DNA of 64,000 nt, from the NCBI RefSeq assembly GCF_964275005.1, contig NC_092702.1, positions 1,465,501 through 1,529,500 on the forward strand, in the 5' to 3' direction. Source of the DNA: Diadema setosum. Taxonomy: Eukaryota > Echinodermata > Echinoidea > Diadematoida > Diadematidae. The first letter of the stretch is position 1, and each line of letters begins with the position of its first letter. A program made the translations under genes and the position numbers. The notes beneath the pieces are model-generated. The model was not told where the DNA came from. It saw nothing but the letters and a program-made list of their open reading frames with translations, and ran no database searches. Shown here piece by piece: positions 1 to 10,600 of the stretch.

Positions 1-1913
1 GGTTGTCTCAGCCATCTGCACAAAATTTGCATGATAATGTAATTTTGTTTTCAATGTCATACTTTTCTACTCGCCGATCAGCGACAGACACACACACACA
101 CATACAAAAAGTGCTCCAGCTCTTTTGTGAATACAGATGCACAGCAATTTTGTCTATGGTAATAAAAATTCATTTGCATATGTGTAGTTTGTGGCAACTC
201 TTCTTTGTGTACTTTACATTACACTAAATGATCATGTTTGAATTGCCAGGACAATTACAATGTACTCACTGTAATAAAAAAGAAATTTGGATGAAAAGAC
301 AGAATGTTAAACATGTGTGATCAAATGCCAGTCATTATACTGATAATATTCTTGTACAGTTTATTATTGTTTGTATATACAAATGAAATAAACATGTACA
401 TTGTAACACTCAATTATTATATTCATCCATGTTTGTGCTTTATATTGTGATGTAACAAAAGCAATGAGTGAGAAAGTGAAGTATTTATCACTTAACCCAT
501 TGAATCCCAGCTCAGTTCACTTTGTAGTACTGTAAAAGTGGATATTTTTTGCGCGACTAATTTTTCGCGCTTGGCTGTTCCGCGGAATCAAGACATCATG
601 CACAGGAACATATGGCAAGCAAAAATTTCAACATCGCGAAAATTTCCACTTATACAGCATATAAAGTAAACCTTGCGTAGATCAACCAATCATGCAAGTT
701 GATGCGATGAAAAGAAAAAGTGTCCTGAAAGTTTTTTCCAGTCCATTTAGCTTGTTGACTTCTGCATGAGTACCGTTCACGTCAACTTACTCAAGATTTA
801 CTGTATTTATCTTTGCATCAAACTTCACGATGGGAGCTTGGCAACTGAAGGGTTCAGTAGGTCAAAAAGTTCATATCAAAGTTGCAAGGAACTTTAAATC
901 ACTTCAGAAATCTCACTTCATATTGTCAGATACGCATCATGTCATGTGAAGACATTTCACCATTTATGCACATATCTGCAGGACTCCAGACATTCATGAA
1001 TTATTCTGGCAACAATATGTAATCTCACATTGCACATGCCATACCAGGAGACACACATTATTTCCCTGAAAAACTTAGAAAAAATTTAAAGCGTTTCAAT
1101 GACCATGTATAACATTGTACATAATTTATAAAGGACAGAGATTTTCGACATCTATACTACAATTTGCAATGTGGCAACAGCTACCATCTGATGCTCTAAT
1201 GAATACTGGCTTTGTAAATATGAAACTTGAAAATTTGTCAAACGGTGTACTTTCTGACAAGCAGATATATTCAACTCTGCCTTCATCGTGTGTTTTGATT
1301 TACAGGTCAAGTTCACACATACTTTCTCCTCACAGTGAATCTAAAATTTGAGGAGTCATTCACATGATAAACTCTTTCAAGCACATAAAAAATTTAATCT
1401 CCTAAATAGAGTTTGCATGGAATCTTTACAGTGACAGAATGCAGTAATCCTAAACCCCTTTGCATTCAATGCATTGTACACCAATGTAATCTAATATTAT
1501 ACCAAGAGCTTGACTAGTACTCCAACTCAGTCTTAATCATACTTATTCATCCTCCATCTAGCAATTGTCGTATATCGACAAATTGTCTTCTCAAACAATC
1601 TGTTGAAAGCTGGCTGGCTATACATGTATGCATGTCTTCTTTCAAAACTGGCATGTAAGAATATTATGCTACTGCAGAGGAAGAAAGTCACGCTTCAATT
1701 CTTTGAATATAAAATGAATCATATTAAAAATCAAAACCACCTCACCAGGGCATCACTCTAGCAAAGCACTGACTTTCACACAACAGCAAATATTATGTTA
1801 CTTCTCCATTATCATGGGAGCCATTGTGTATTGGTGATTTGGCTGATGGAAAATTTCTATGTCTATATACCTGACACCATTTGCACACACTTTCAAAAAT
1901 TCATATGGGGCTT
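1..1913. other. FAM136A 3' side; no further gene seen
   Basis: AT-rich sequence that probably holds the FAM136A 3' UTR. A plus-strand AATAAA at 387-392 could also end a rightward gene lying off the window, but no coding exon supports that. One degenerate MITE sits at 528-658. The short open frames here have no recognisable content. Confidence 0.4.
528..658. repeat. MITE, TAAAAGTGGA family, short copy
   Basis: Begins tactgtaaaagtggatattt and ends aaaatttccacttatacagc, an imperfect inverted repeat. The interior words 'gcaagcaaaaatt' and 'catgcacaggaacatatgg' recur in inverted form in the copies at 9395 and 21311, so this is a shortened member of that family. Confidence 0.6.
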
Positions 1914-2108
1914 TCATAAAAACTTATTGACATGCTCCGTCAGTCTCTTGCTGAGGGTGGGGAACATCGCTACGTGTTTGTCGCCACATTTGATGAGACA
2001 TCCCTCCAGGTCTCGTCTAACCCTCTGCTCCTCCGAGTCCGACATCTTGTCTCGGATCCTGTCCTTGGCGTCGTCCTGGCATTGCATGGTGCATCGCTGG
2101 AGACGATC
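1914..2108 (-). CDS. FAM136A: FAM136A exon 3 and stop
   Basis: Encodes residues 81-144 with the second twin CX3C pair and ends VNKFL then TGA. The acceptor is TTTGTAG|GATCGT on the minus strand. A minus-strand AATAAA lies far downstream at 365-360, so the 3' UTR may run about 1.5 kb, but its end is not fixed. Confidence 0.92.
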   Translation of the reverse strand, partial: DRLQRCTMQCQDDAKDRIRDKMSDSEEQRVRRDLEGCLIKCGDKHVAMFPTLSKRLTEHVNKFL

Positions 2109-5100
2109 CTACAAACCAGTCAATTAAACAGAACTTGCAAATGTCATGGCCAAAAGCATATTTCACTCAATATACATTTGAAATCTGCACGTTTCTCTTC
2201 CTTGAGATTCTCAGGGTTAGATATTTGACACAAAAGCAACTATTCTAGCCGCAACACACAACAAAATGCAAGCTTACAAGCCGGTAATTTGACATGATTG
2301 TTCTTGAATTAGGGTGTAAAATTTGCTCTGAGTACATAATAGCAGATTCTTTACATGCACCTACAGGTGTATTTTCAAAAATTTAGTTTGGATTTATCAT
2401 CTAAAATAAAAGAAACAGAGCAGCTGATTTTCCTTTTCTTAATAGCAAAGTTAGACAAATATTAAAAAGGTCATGTCAGCTTGTGTTTGTTAGTCATGTA
2501 CAGTACAATATTGGAAAGGAACCCAAAATGTTGTCTTATTCTCAAGAATTTGATTTTACTTGAGTGTTTTAGTATGACACATATTAAGTTTATCCGAATA
2601 TGTTCACTTTGCTTGGATTTAATGCATACCAGTATTCATGTAATCTTGTTCTATTATTTTTAGTCATGTCAGTATAAAAGTGCATCCTTTGAGTACATGT
2701 TGAACTACTGACATTACAAATAAAATCACCAAAGGCAAACAAGAAGGTAAGAAGAGAGTCTTGAAACCAAGTTGAAAAGTTCCTAGGGCAGGGGCACATT
2801 CCCTCTGTTCTTTGACAATGAAAGGGTCTTGTCTTAATTTTCTTCTTTTGACAAATTTTGCAAAAAGTTTCATTGATCAGAGATAATTTTGCTCCACTGT
2901 GAAACATCAATTTCTTTATGACAGTCTTTCTTCCCGAGGGAAAGAACTAAAGGGGAAAATGGATACATTGTATTTGGCTTTATAAATCATATACACAAAT
3001 ACCATCAACTCAGTGTAAACTTTATGTCCCAATTTTCATTCATAGCCTTGCATGCATTATGGTACAGGCAGTCTTCTGTACATGCAGAAGTCGAATACAC
3101 TAAGTCGATGCATTTTCCTGTGTCTCGTCAAGATCAATTTTTATGCATAGTTGACCGTATTTCCTCTACTTTTAACAGTGTTTATGCTATTGGAATACCT
3201 GGATGGGGAACTTTTTTCATCTACCTGCATTTACTTTCACCAAATCATTTCTTACCAAAAATTCAGTGAGTTCTTTCTGCACATACTCCTCAGTCTGCTG
3301 GGCAGGCACCTGACACCTCTGGATACAGCTCTGTCGGTCACCTGACGCTTGGTCACAGCACCTGGCGCTGCACAAATACATCTCCTTCTGCAAAACGAAT
3401 CAGCAAAACTTACAACTTGTGATGCAGGCCAGAAACAAACTGAAGGATCGCATTATACAGTGAAACCCCGTTATAACGAGTTCGGTTATAACGAGGAACC
3501 GCTTATAACGAGGTAATCGCGTCGGTCCCGTTTTCCTTTGCGTGTAAACCTATGGCAGAACGAATCGGTTATAACGAGTTCGGTTATAACGAGATTCCGG
3601 TTATAACGAGGACAATTTCGGTGCATCATGATAAAGAAAAACATAAGCAATTTGATCGGATATAACGAGGTTCCATTTCTTGACTAAATTGCCGCTTTCA
3701 AACACGCGACAAACGAAACCCTGAAAACCGAAATCACGCTATCCACGTCTTTTTCCGTTTTGCAGAGAACCGTTCCTTCCATATTTTCTTCTAAATCACG
3801 CGATAAGACACAGGAATGTCTTCCGATGTTCCTACTAAATCATTAAACATAATCATTCGATTTTCTTTTCCGCGAGATACGCGTGCGTGATATTAGGGCA
3901 GACCACACCGCAACGAGAAGTAAAAAAGATAAGGCATTCAAAAACTTTTCATGTAGCGACACTTGTGGCCAAAAATGGACAATTGGAATGCGTGTGCAAC
4001 TCATTATTATATCCTTTCCATCTTTAGTTCCGACTTCCAGTTCTTTTGCTGCTTAGCAAATATGAGTGTGGATGATTAAAGCCGAAATAATTAATGAAAT
4101 CATCGCGATCCCGTCGGGTGACAGTAGCGTAAAAATAGTTGAATAACGCATGTTAACCTCCTTAATCGGTGTTCAGAAAAAGAAACGAACGCATTTATTA
4201 ATTTGAATAGATCTGGATTTGTTCATTATCATTAACAAATAATAATTTAATTGAAATAATTAATGAAATCATCGCGATCTCGTCGGGTGACAGTAGCGTA
4301 AAAATAGTTGAATAACGCATGTTAACCTACTTAATTGGTGTTCAGAAAAAGAAACAAACGCATTTATTAATTTGAATAGATCTGGATTTGTTCATTATCA
4401 TTTAACAAATGATAATTTAAATATGAGTGTGTATGATTAAAGCCGAAATAATTAATGAAATCATCGCGATCTCGCCGGGTGACAGTAGCGTAAAAATAGT
4501 TGAATAACGCATATTAACCTACTTAATCGGTGTTCGGAAAAAGAAACAAACGCATTTAACAGTTCAAGGAGGTACAAAACGCGAAGAGATTTTCGAAAGA
4601 AAGTAAAGAACGCATTTTTAATCCCGTCGGACGCAACGATCATACATTGTATAAAATTACAGCCGAAATGATTCATGAAATTATCGAATTCCCGCTGGGC
4701 TCCAACAGCGTAAAATACCTCTCAAGTTAACAGTAAATTACGCATGTATGTTACTCTGAAATTGTCGCGATCTCGCCAGGTGACAGTAGCGTAAAAAATA
4801 GTTGAATAAGCATGTTAACCTAGAAACAAACATATTTATTAGTTTGAATAGATCTGGGTTTGTTCATTATCACAATTTTAACACTGCATTTCACAATGAA
4901 GATTTTTCTTTCTTTCAGAATAGTCTATGAGGTACAGATTTGCGTAAAAAGGATCACAACGTAACCTTCCACATTCAATCCTGTCGCATATTTTTCAAGA
5001 ACGGATGTACAAAACGCGAAGAAATTTTCGGAAGAAAATAAAGAACGCATTTTTAATCCCTTCGAGCGCAACGATCATAAGATTATATTGCACAAGATTA

Positions 5101-6674
5101 CAGCCGAAATGATTCATGAAATCATCGCATTCCCGCTGGGCACCAACAGCGTAAAAATACCTCGCAAGTTATGGTAAACAACGCCTGTATTTTACTCTAT
5201 TTGCGCTGGTGTTAGGAAAAATTAACAAACAAGAATTACAATAAAGAATTATCTCATTTCAACATCTACTTTTTCGTCTAATTCACAAATAATTTCCCTT
5301 TATTATCTCAATAATAATGATCCATAATTGTGTAATAACAACGCAAAGGATGGGTATATTCCGATGTCGTGCTTATGTTTTTCTTTGTTTTTGATGCGTA
5401 CGGTTATAACGAGGTACCGGTTATAACGAGGTAATATCGTCGGTCCCACGGACCTCGTTATAACGGGGTTTCACTGTATAATCACGTAAGACATAAAGAT
5501 TTAAATTACAGTGTCACTTAGATTGGGCAGGTGGAATATAGGAAAGGGCTCCCTGAAGTTGTTTTTATCATTTTTGTGCCAATGAACTTTCTTGCAACTT
5601 TGGACATTATCTTGTTAGTTGTTGGCAGTCTGCTTCATCCATCAATGTTGATGGTAATATACAATATGCACATCAACCTACAGTAACTTTGGTGAAACAT
5701 TGGTACAAGCTTACACAAAGGCTACTGTCATACAACATGGTATACATTTGGTCCATGAAATTGGGATTTATAGCAAGATTTGAACATTAGTGACCATGAT
5801 GATAAAGCCGTACATTAGCCCATTTTGCATTTGATGACTTTTAATTCTAAATACAAATAGAAAATTAGGCAGGTCTGCTGTCACGGATTCATTCCTGCAT
5901 TCAACATTTGAAGCACAATATCACAATATAGGCCTACAGTGTATCGTTTTATCGATTATTCAGGTCTCGATTAAGGGTAAGCATGGTAAGGCATTTTAAA
6001 TTTTACAGCAGAAAGTGCACATTAGAATATTCAGATTAGATCTAGTTTACACCTCATCTCAGGACTCAGCTCAACTGGCTTGCAACCACATCCATTTTCC
6101 CCACCTGAACACAATTCAATGATTTTTTTTTTCCAATTAACACAACAAGCCTTTTAAACTAAAGCAAACTAAGAAAAAAAAAGTAAATGTAACATTAGAT
6201 CAAATTTTATTCCTAATAAAATTACTGTTTATGGAATATTTCATTACAAATTAAAGACGCTGAATCTTCATCCGTTGATTACAACAAACTGCATAACGTC
6301 TATAGACATGTACACTCATTAGTGAAATCAATCATCTAGTTTTAAAGGAATGCAAGTTTTGGTAATAAATTACAAGTAGCGGACGATTACTACTGACACT
6401 GTAGTGGTATCCCAGTATAGCTTCATGTACAAGCTGCTTCAAGGGATTACTACATCAAGGTATCTATAGTAGCTGCACCACACAGGAGTGAACGTATGGG
6501 GCTATTGTGCTGCTAGTGCACTACTTACAGCCAATAATGGCAAATCAATCGTGATTTACTGATTACCTGCAGTTTTCGAAGCACAGTATTATCTAAATCC
6601 GTCAGCAGTGCTTTCATACCAGAATCTACCCGATTCTGGCAGCTTTGAAGAGCTGCAGACACGGAATCCGTCAT
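1914..6674 (-). CDS. FAM136A: FAM136A-like mitochondrial protein, three exons
   Basis: Coding exons read leftward: 6674-6567 (36 codons), 3387-3256 (44 codons) and 2108-1914 (64 codons plus TGA), giving 144 aa against about 138 in vertebrates. Both introns are phase 0 with GT..AG ends. Four CX3C motifs are visible: CSARC (42-46) and CIQRC (57-61) in exon 2, CTMQC (86-90) and CLIKC (117-121) in exon 3. That is the twin-CX3C, helical-hairpin layout of the family, and stretches such as RCTMQC..DDAKD match vertebrate FAM136A closely. The family is a small mitochondrial, probably intermembrane-space, protein of poorly known function; the cysteines probably form disulfides. The start is the ATG at 6674, which opens MTDSVSAALQ. 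The gene shares its promoter region with RPIA. I see no frameshift or lost cysteine. Confidence 0.93.
2109..3255. other. FAM136A: FAM136A intron 2; nothing recognised
   Basis: GT..AG intron on the minus strand. Sequence is AT-rich and unique-looking. Open frames of up to about 100 codons are present but resemble no protein I know. Confidence 0.6.
3256..3387 (-). CDS. FAM136A: FAM136A exon 2
   Basis: Encodes residues 37-80 with the first twin CX3C pair. The acceptor is TTTTGCAG|AAGGAG and the donor is TTTTTG|GTAAGA on the minus strand. Confidence 0.9.
3458..5476. mobile_element. pogo/Tigger-like non-autonomous DNA transposon
   Basis: Both ends carry the same 23-bp terminal repeat starting cagtgaaaccccgttataac, flanked by TA at 3456-3457 and 5477-5478, as expected for Tc1/mariner-pogo insertions. 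The outer 150 bp at each end carry extra copies of ggttataacgagg, likely subterminal transposase-binding repeats. There is no transposase frame. The interior is built from two repeat types: a unit of about 170-190 bp (copies near 4091, 4251, 4443 and a partial one near 4757) and a unit of about 190 bp (near 4571 and 5004). It lies in FAM136A intron 1. Family assignment rests on the terminal sequence and TA duplication. Confidence 0.8.
4091..4870. repeat. Internal tandem repeats of the pogo-like element
   Basis: Successive copies share the words 'atcgcgat', 'ggtgacagtagcgtaaaaat', 'gttgaataacgcat' and 'gaatagatctgg'. The first two full copies differ at only a few positions, so the array expanded recently compared with the fourth, degraded copy. 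Confidence 0.75.
5477..6566. other. FAM136A: FAM136A intron 1, promoter-proximal part
   Basis: Non-coding, AT-rich, with no clear repeat. It ends at the exon 1 donor on the minus strand. Confidence 0.55.
6567..6674 (-). CDS. FAM136A: FAM136A exon 1 (coding part)
   Basis: Encodes residues 1-36, starting MTDSVSAALQ and ending VLRKLQ. The donor, read on the minus strand, is CTGCAG|GTAATC. This N-terminal helix has no cysteine pair, as in vertebrate homologues. Confidence 0.9.
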
Positions 6675-7023
6675 TATACGAGTTGGTTCAGCAAGAAGAA
6701 GGAAACACAGACAGCTACAGCAGCACTAGCATGACCCATAGGCCTACCATGGAGCATGCATGATGCAAGCACATATTACGCACACTTTACACTCGCGTTT
6801 TCTCCGGCGCACATGGGGCAGTTTGCTTAAGTTAGTGACAAAATATCAGATTGGCAGATGACCGGTGGAGACCGCACATCTTTATCCGCTGACGATGAGC
6901 CCAATGATCTCGACAGCGGAAGAGGCAAAAGATTTTATTTCTCTCTCTTACCCGGACGCAGCCTTCCCGCGTTGTGCCACTTCCGCGTTAATTGTTTAAA
7001 TCCACTGGAATTCGGTCAAAATA
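6675..7023. promoter_or_regulatory. Bidirectional promoter of FAM136A and RPIA
   Basis: The two start codons face away from each other with 349 bp between them, so both promoters and 5' UTRs must fit here. The stretch is richer in CG dinucleotides than its surroundings and has no obvious TATA box for either gene. ETS-like GGAA cores lie at 6916-6922 (gcggaag) and 6978-6987 (cacttccgcg), and an inverted CCAAT core (attgg) near 6850. ETS sites without TATA are common at animal bidirectional housekeeping promoters; their use here is inference. An ATG at 6858 opens a frame overlapping the RPIA start in another phase, so either transcription starts below it or it acts as an upstream ORF. Confidence 0.7.
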
Positions 7024-7200
7024 ATGTTGGCGAACCCTGCAAAGAATTGTATTAGGAATGCTTGCTTGGCTGCAGCAGCGGAAAACCTGTGCCGAACAAT
7101 GGCATCTACGAACGGAGTTGGCCAGCACGAAAACAAGATGAGCCTCGTTGACCAAGCAAAGAAAGCCGCGGCATGCGCGGCCGTAGACAACCATGTGAAG
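7024..7200 (+). CDS. RPIA: RPIA exon 1 (coding part)
   Basis: Residues 1-59. The first 38 residues are weakly conserved; [20 protein letters not shown] matches the family start. Donor AAG|GTAATT, phase 0. Confidence 0.93.
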
Positions 7201-7587
7201 GTAATTTGATGAGAGAAGAGATAGTACGTAGATAATACTAGGCCTATATCTCAGCTCAGACTATGAATTGTAACTTGGAATTATTTGATATTATTACAAC
7301 ACAAAACTGTATATTATTGTAAGAACAAACAAGTAGTTCTAACGGTTCACATAACAGTACTGTGCATTGTGGCTGTGCACAGTGATTGAACGTGGCGGAA
7401 ATCGTAGAATTATTACAAAGACCATTGTGATGTTTAACAGTTACAGGGGAAATGAACCATCCATGTTGTTAACATTACAATGACATCACAGATGATGATT
7501 TAAAAAAAAAAGGGGGGGGGGTGCTGATGATTAACATGTTACATTTTAAAGAGCTAACTTATTGCATGCAAGAGCTGGAGCCAACCC

Positions 7588-7621
<34 letters not shown>

Positions 7622-10600
7622 GTTGTCCATAAACACCTCGTCCTTGTCCAATTGCCAATGCTGCATGCACAATTCCAATGCAGTAAAAGAAGTTTGCCAG
7701 ACCAAGGCCAGCAGATTTCTTGACCAAAACGTCATAAATTATTGTGTTTGCCTTGCTTCATGAGACAATTAACAAGAGACACTTTCATTTGTATTTAGAA
7801 TCTATCATGTTCCTTTTTTTAAGATTTTGATAGAAATCTTTGTTTATAATATTTTATTATTATTTTATATTATTGAAAGGTTTATTTATTCATATCACAT
7901 GTCGTAGCCCAAAGGGCTAAATTGCGTAAAATATAACATAAAATATATACAAATTCAAACATTCAGACAATTACAGAATAAAGCATAAATTTACACATGT
8001 GATAGAAATGAAAGGGAAAATATCATAGGCCTATATATTAATTACACAAATCAATAGGTTGAGCATTGTGCAAGATAAGAACATATTTCGCATTATACTA
8101 AACTTGTATGTAACATTGTTAAACATTGCCAGCCTGGGCAGATCCAGGAATTCCGTAACGAGGCACCTTTACAAAATTAAAGGTGCAAGGGGGGGGGGGG
8201 GGTGCATGCACCCACCATTTTGTCTTTTTATTTTTGTTTTACCAAAAACATAAATGTTTTGGGTTTTTTTCACCAAAGAAAAAAAAAAACACTGTTGAAT
8301 TCACAATTTGCAGTTCAAAGGATTGCAGGCCTAGCTACTTAAGTACAAGGTGCTGTGCAAGAAAACTTGCTGTCACATTATAATGATGCTAAGTAACTTT
8401 CTTTGAATGCTAGGCTGTTGCAATTTTTGTTGTTTGTTTTTTCTAAATATTTGCACTTTCTCTGATCTCATGCATTCATCAGTTCTTGCACTCTGGGAGG
8501 TTGTCTAGGGTAGAGAATTTAATTTAGCATTATGGCCTACATGTATATTGTCATATCTCAGACTCTAAAAAAAAAAGAAAAATCAACAAGTATTTTTCCT
8601 GTTTAAGAACAAAAAAAAAATGAAGGCTTTTTGTCTTTTTATCAGTGAGATTTCGATAGACTCCCACAAGCAATTAACCCAAGATGAATACCTTGTACTG
8701 TTTTGAACACCTAGATGCCAGAAGTAACTAGCAATTGTTTGTCTATGTCTTTGTTCGTTTTGTGTGTTTGATGTGGACTTAAATATTGTCATGAGTCATG
8801 ATGAATCAGCAGAATTGCAGTACAAGTTTAAGGAAACTGATATCACATATTGTGATTGACATGTTGTGTCTCATTTCTGCAGGATAATTGCAGACTTGGT
8901 GTCGGAAGTGGCTCCACAATTGTGTTTGCTGTCCAAAGATTGGGTATGCGAGTATGGGAACAGAGTCCTTTTCATTTGAGTGAATTTTGGATATTTGCAA
9001 CTTATTCCTTTGGCTGTGAGGGATGATTCAAATCATTCAATGTGGACTTTTAAAATCTGTTTTGTACAGTAAATGTCCATGCTTATATTACAGAGGAAAA
9101 AAAACAGCAAGATTATTGGAGATGAAAATTGCAGGAAGTTTCATTATTTATCAGGTGCTCAAGAACCCCATATGAATTTTTCAAACCTTTGAAAATATGA
9201 CATGTCTTAAGGACTACTAATTTCTTTTTTAATGAGAGGAAAGAGGCATGGCATTAACCCGAGGAAAGATCCAGAGAAGTATAGAAAGTAATGTCTGTTG
9301 CAGTTTGAATGTTAGATGGTCATCTAACATTTCATTCTCTTGGTAAAGGGAATTCTTAGTTGTATTATTGTTTGTATCCAAGGAGACAAGATATTACTGT
9401 AAAAGTGGAAATTTTCACGGTCTTGAAATTTTTTATGCATTTTGCGCAACCACAAACCCATGCAAAAATGAAAGCACGCAAATATTTGTTGCTTGCCATG
9501 TGTTCCAGTAGTTGACATCTTGATTCTGCAGAAATTAAAAACACACGAAACTCATCTTACCCGGCCGAGCGTGGAAAATTGGTCATGTGAAAATACTCTT
9601 TTACAGTACCGGTATCCCATTTACCCTTTATTACTTGCTAAACATTAGACAAGCAAATAACTAAATGTGTTGTAGGTACACAGACCAACTCTAGCTTTCC
9701 ATGACATTTCAGTGTAACACACATTACTTACACAAGGAATGTAAAAAGGAATTACAGTTTCTTGAGTAAACACTTTAAGTATCCAAGCATAGCCTACAAA
9801 TTGTATGTGTTAAATGTACTTGATCCACTACCCATATGTTATTTCATGTGACACAGTGAAAGCCTGCATCATTTCAGCTTTTGAGTGAAATTCGGGTTTT
9901 ATTTTAGAAATATTCAAATCTTCAGCACAATCTTGTAAGTGCAAAGATCGCTTTGCTGTGTGGCATAGAATGAAATTTGTTTTAGAGGATTGTTTTCCCA
10001 GAAAAATAAAACAGTTTGTGAGTACTCCATCATAAGCTATGATTGTCTCTCACACATTGTATTTTTAAATCTTTTACGAAAAAAGAAATTAAGTTTAAGA
10101 AGTGTTTGATTTTTCTTTTTCAGTAAAATTACCAAGTAGTCAAGCAATGTAAAGCAAGCCAAGGAAGACTGGAGCTAAAGACTGTTCTGAGATATGAAAT
10201 GTGGTATCTTCAAACTTGATGCAAACATGTTTATATTTTTCCTTTGCTTCGATGACTCCGTCCGAAGCTGAGAGAGTCAAGACAGAGAAGCTGAATGTAA
10301 CCTGCATACCAACATCATTCCAAGCCAAGCAACTCATCGTCGAAAATGGTCTGACCCTCAGCGACCTCGAACGCACTCCCGAAGTGAGTGGTACTGCATG
10401 TAGTTGGAAAACTGTTGCATAGATGTTATCCTATATGGATGCAATAATTTAAAACGAGAAACATTCACAGTATGACACTTTCGTGAATTGTATCTGACAG
10501 CATTTTTTGTGCTATGAAACTTGTGAAGTGCCAACTATGAAAAAATTACAGGTGCAGGCCCCCTACATGTTCTGGCTAGACTCCGACATTCTGTTAGCAT

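Noticed and set aside
2590-2910. Cysteine-containing minus-strand frame as an extra FAM136A exon
   Set aside because: It lacks CX3C spacing and the three exons already give a complete in-phase protein.
6858-7055. Upstream frame over the RPIA start as a real small protein
   Set aside because: It overlaps the promoter and exon 1 in another phase and has no recognisable content; mentioned only as a possible upstream ORF.
10201-10422. Stand-alone 73-aa gene around RPIA exon 3
   Set aside because: Only the part 10268-10383 matches RPIA; the rest is intron read through on both sides.
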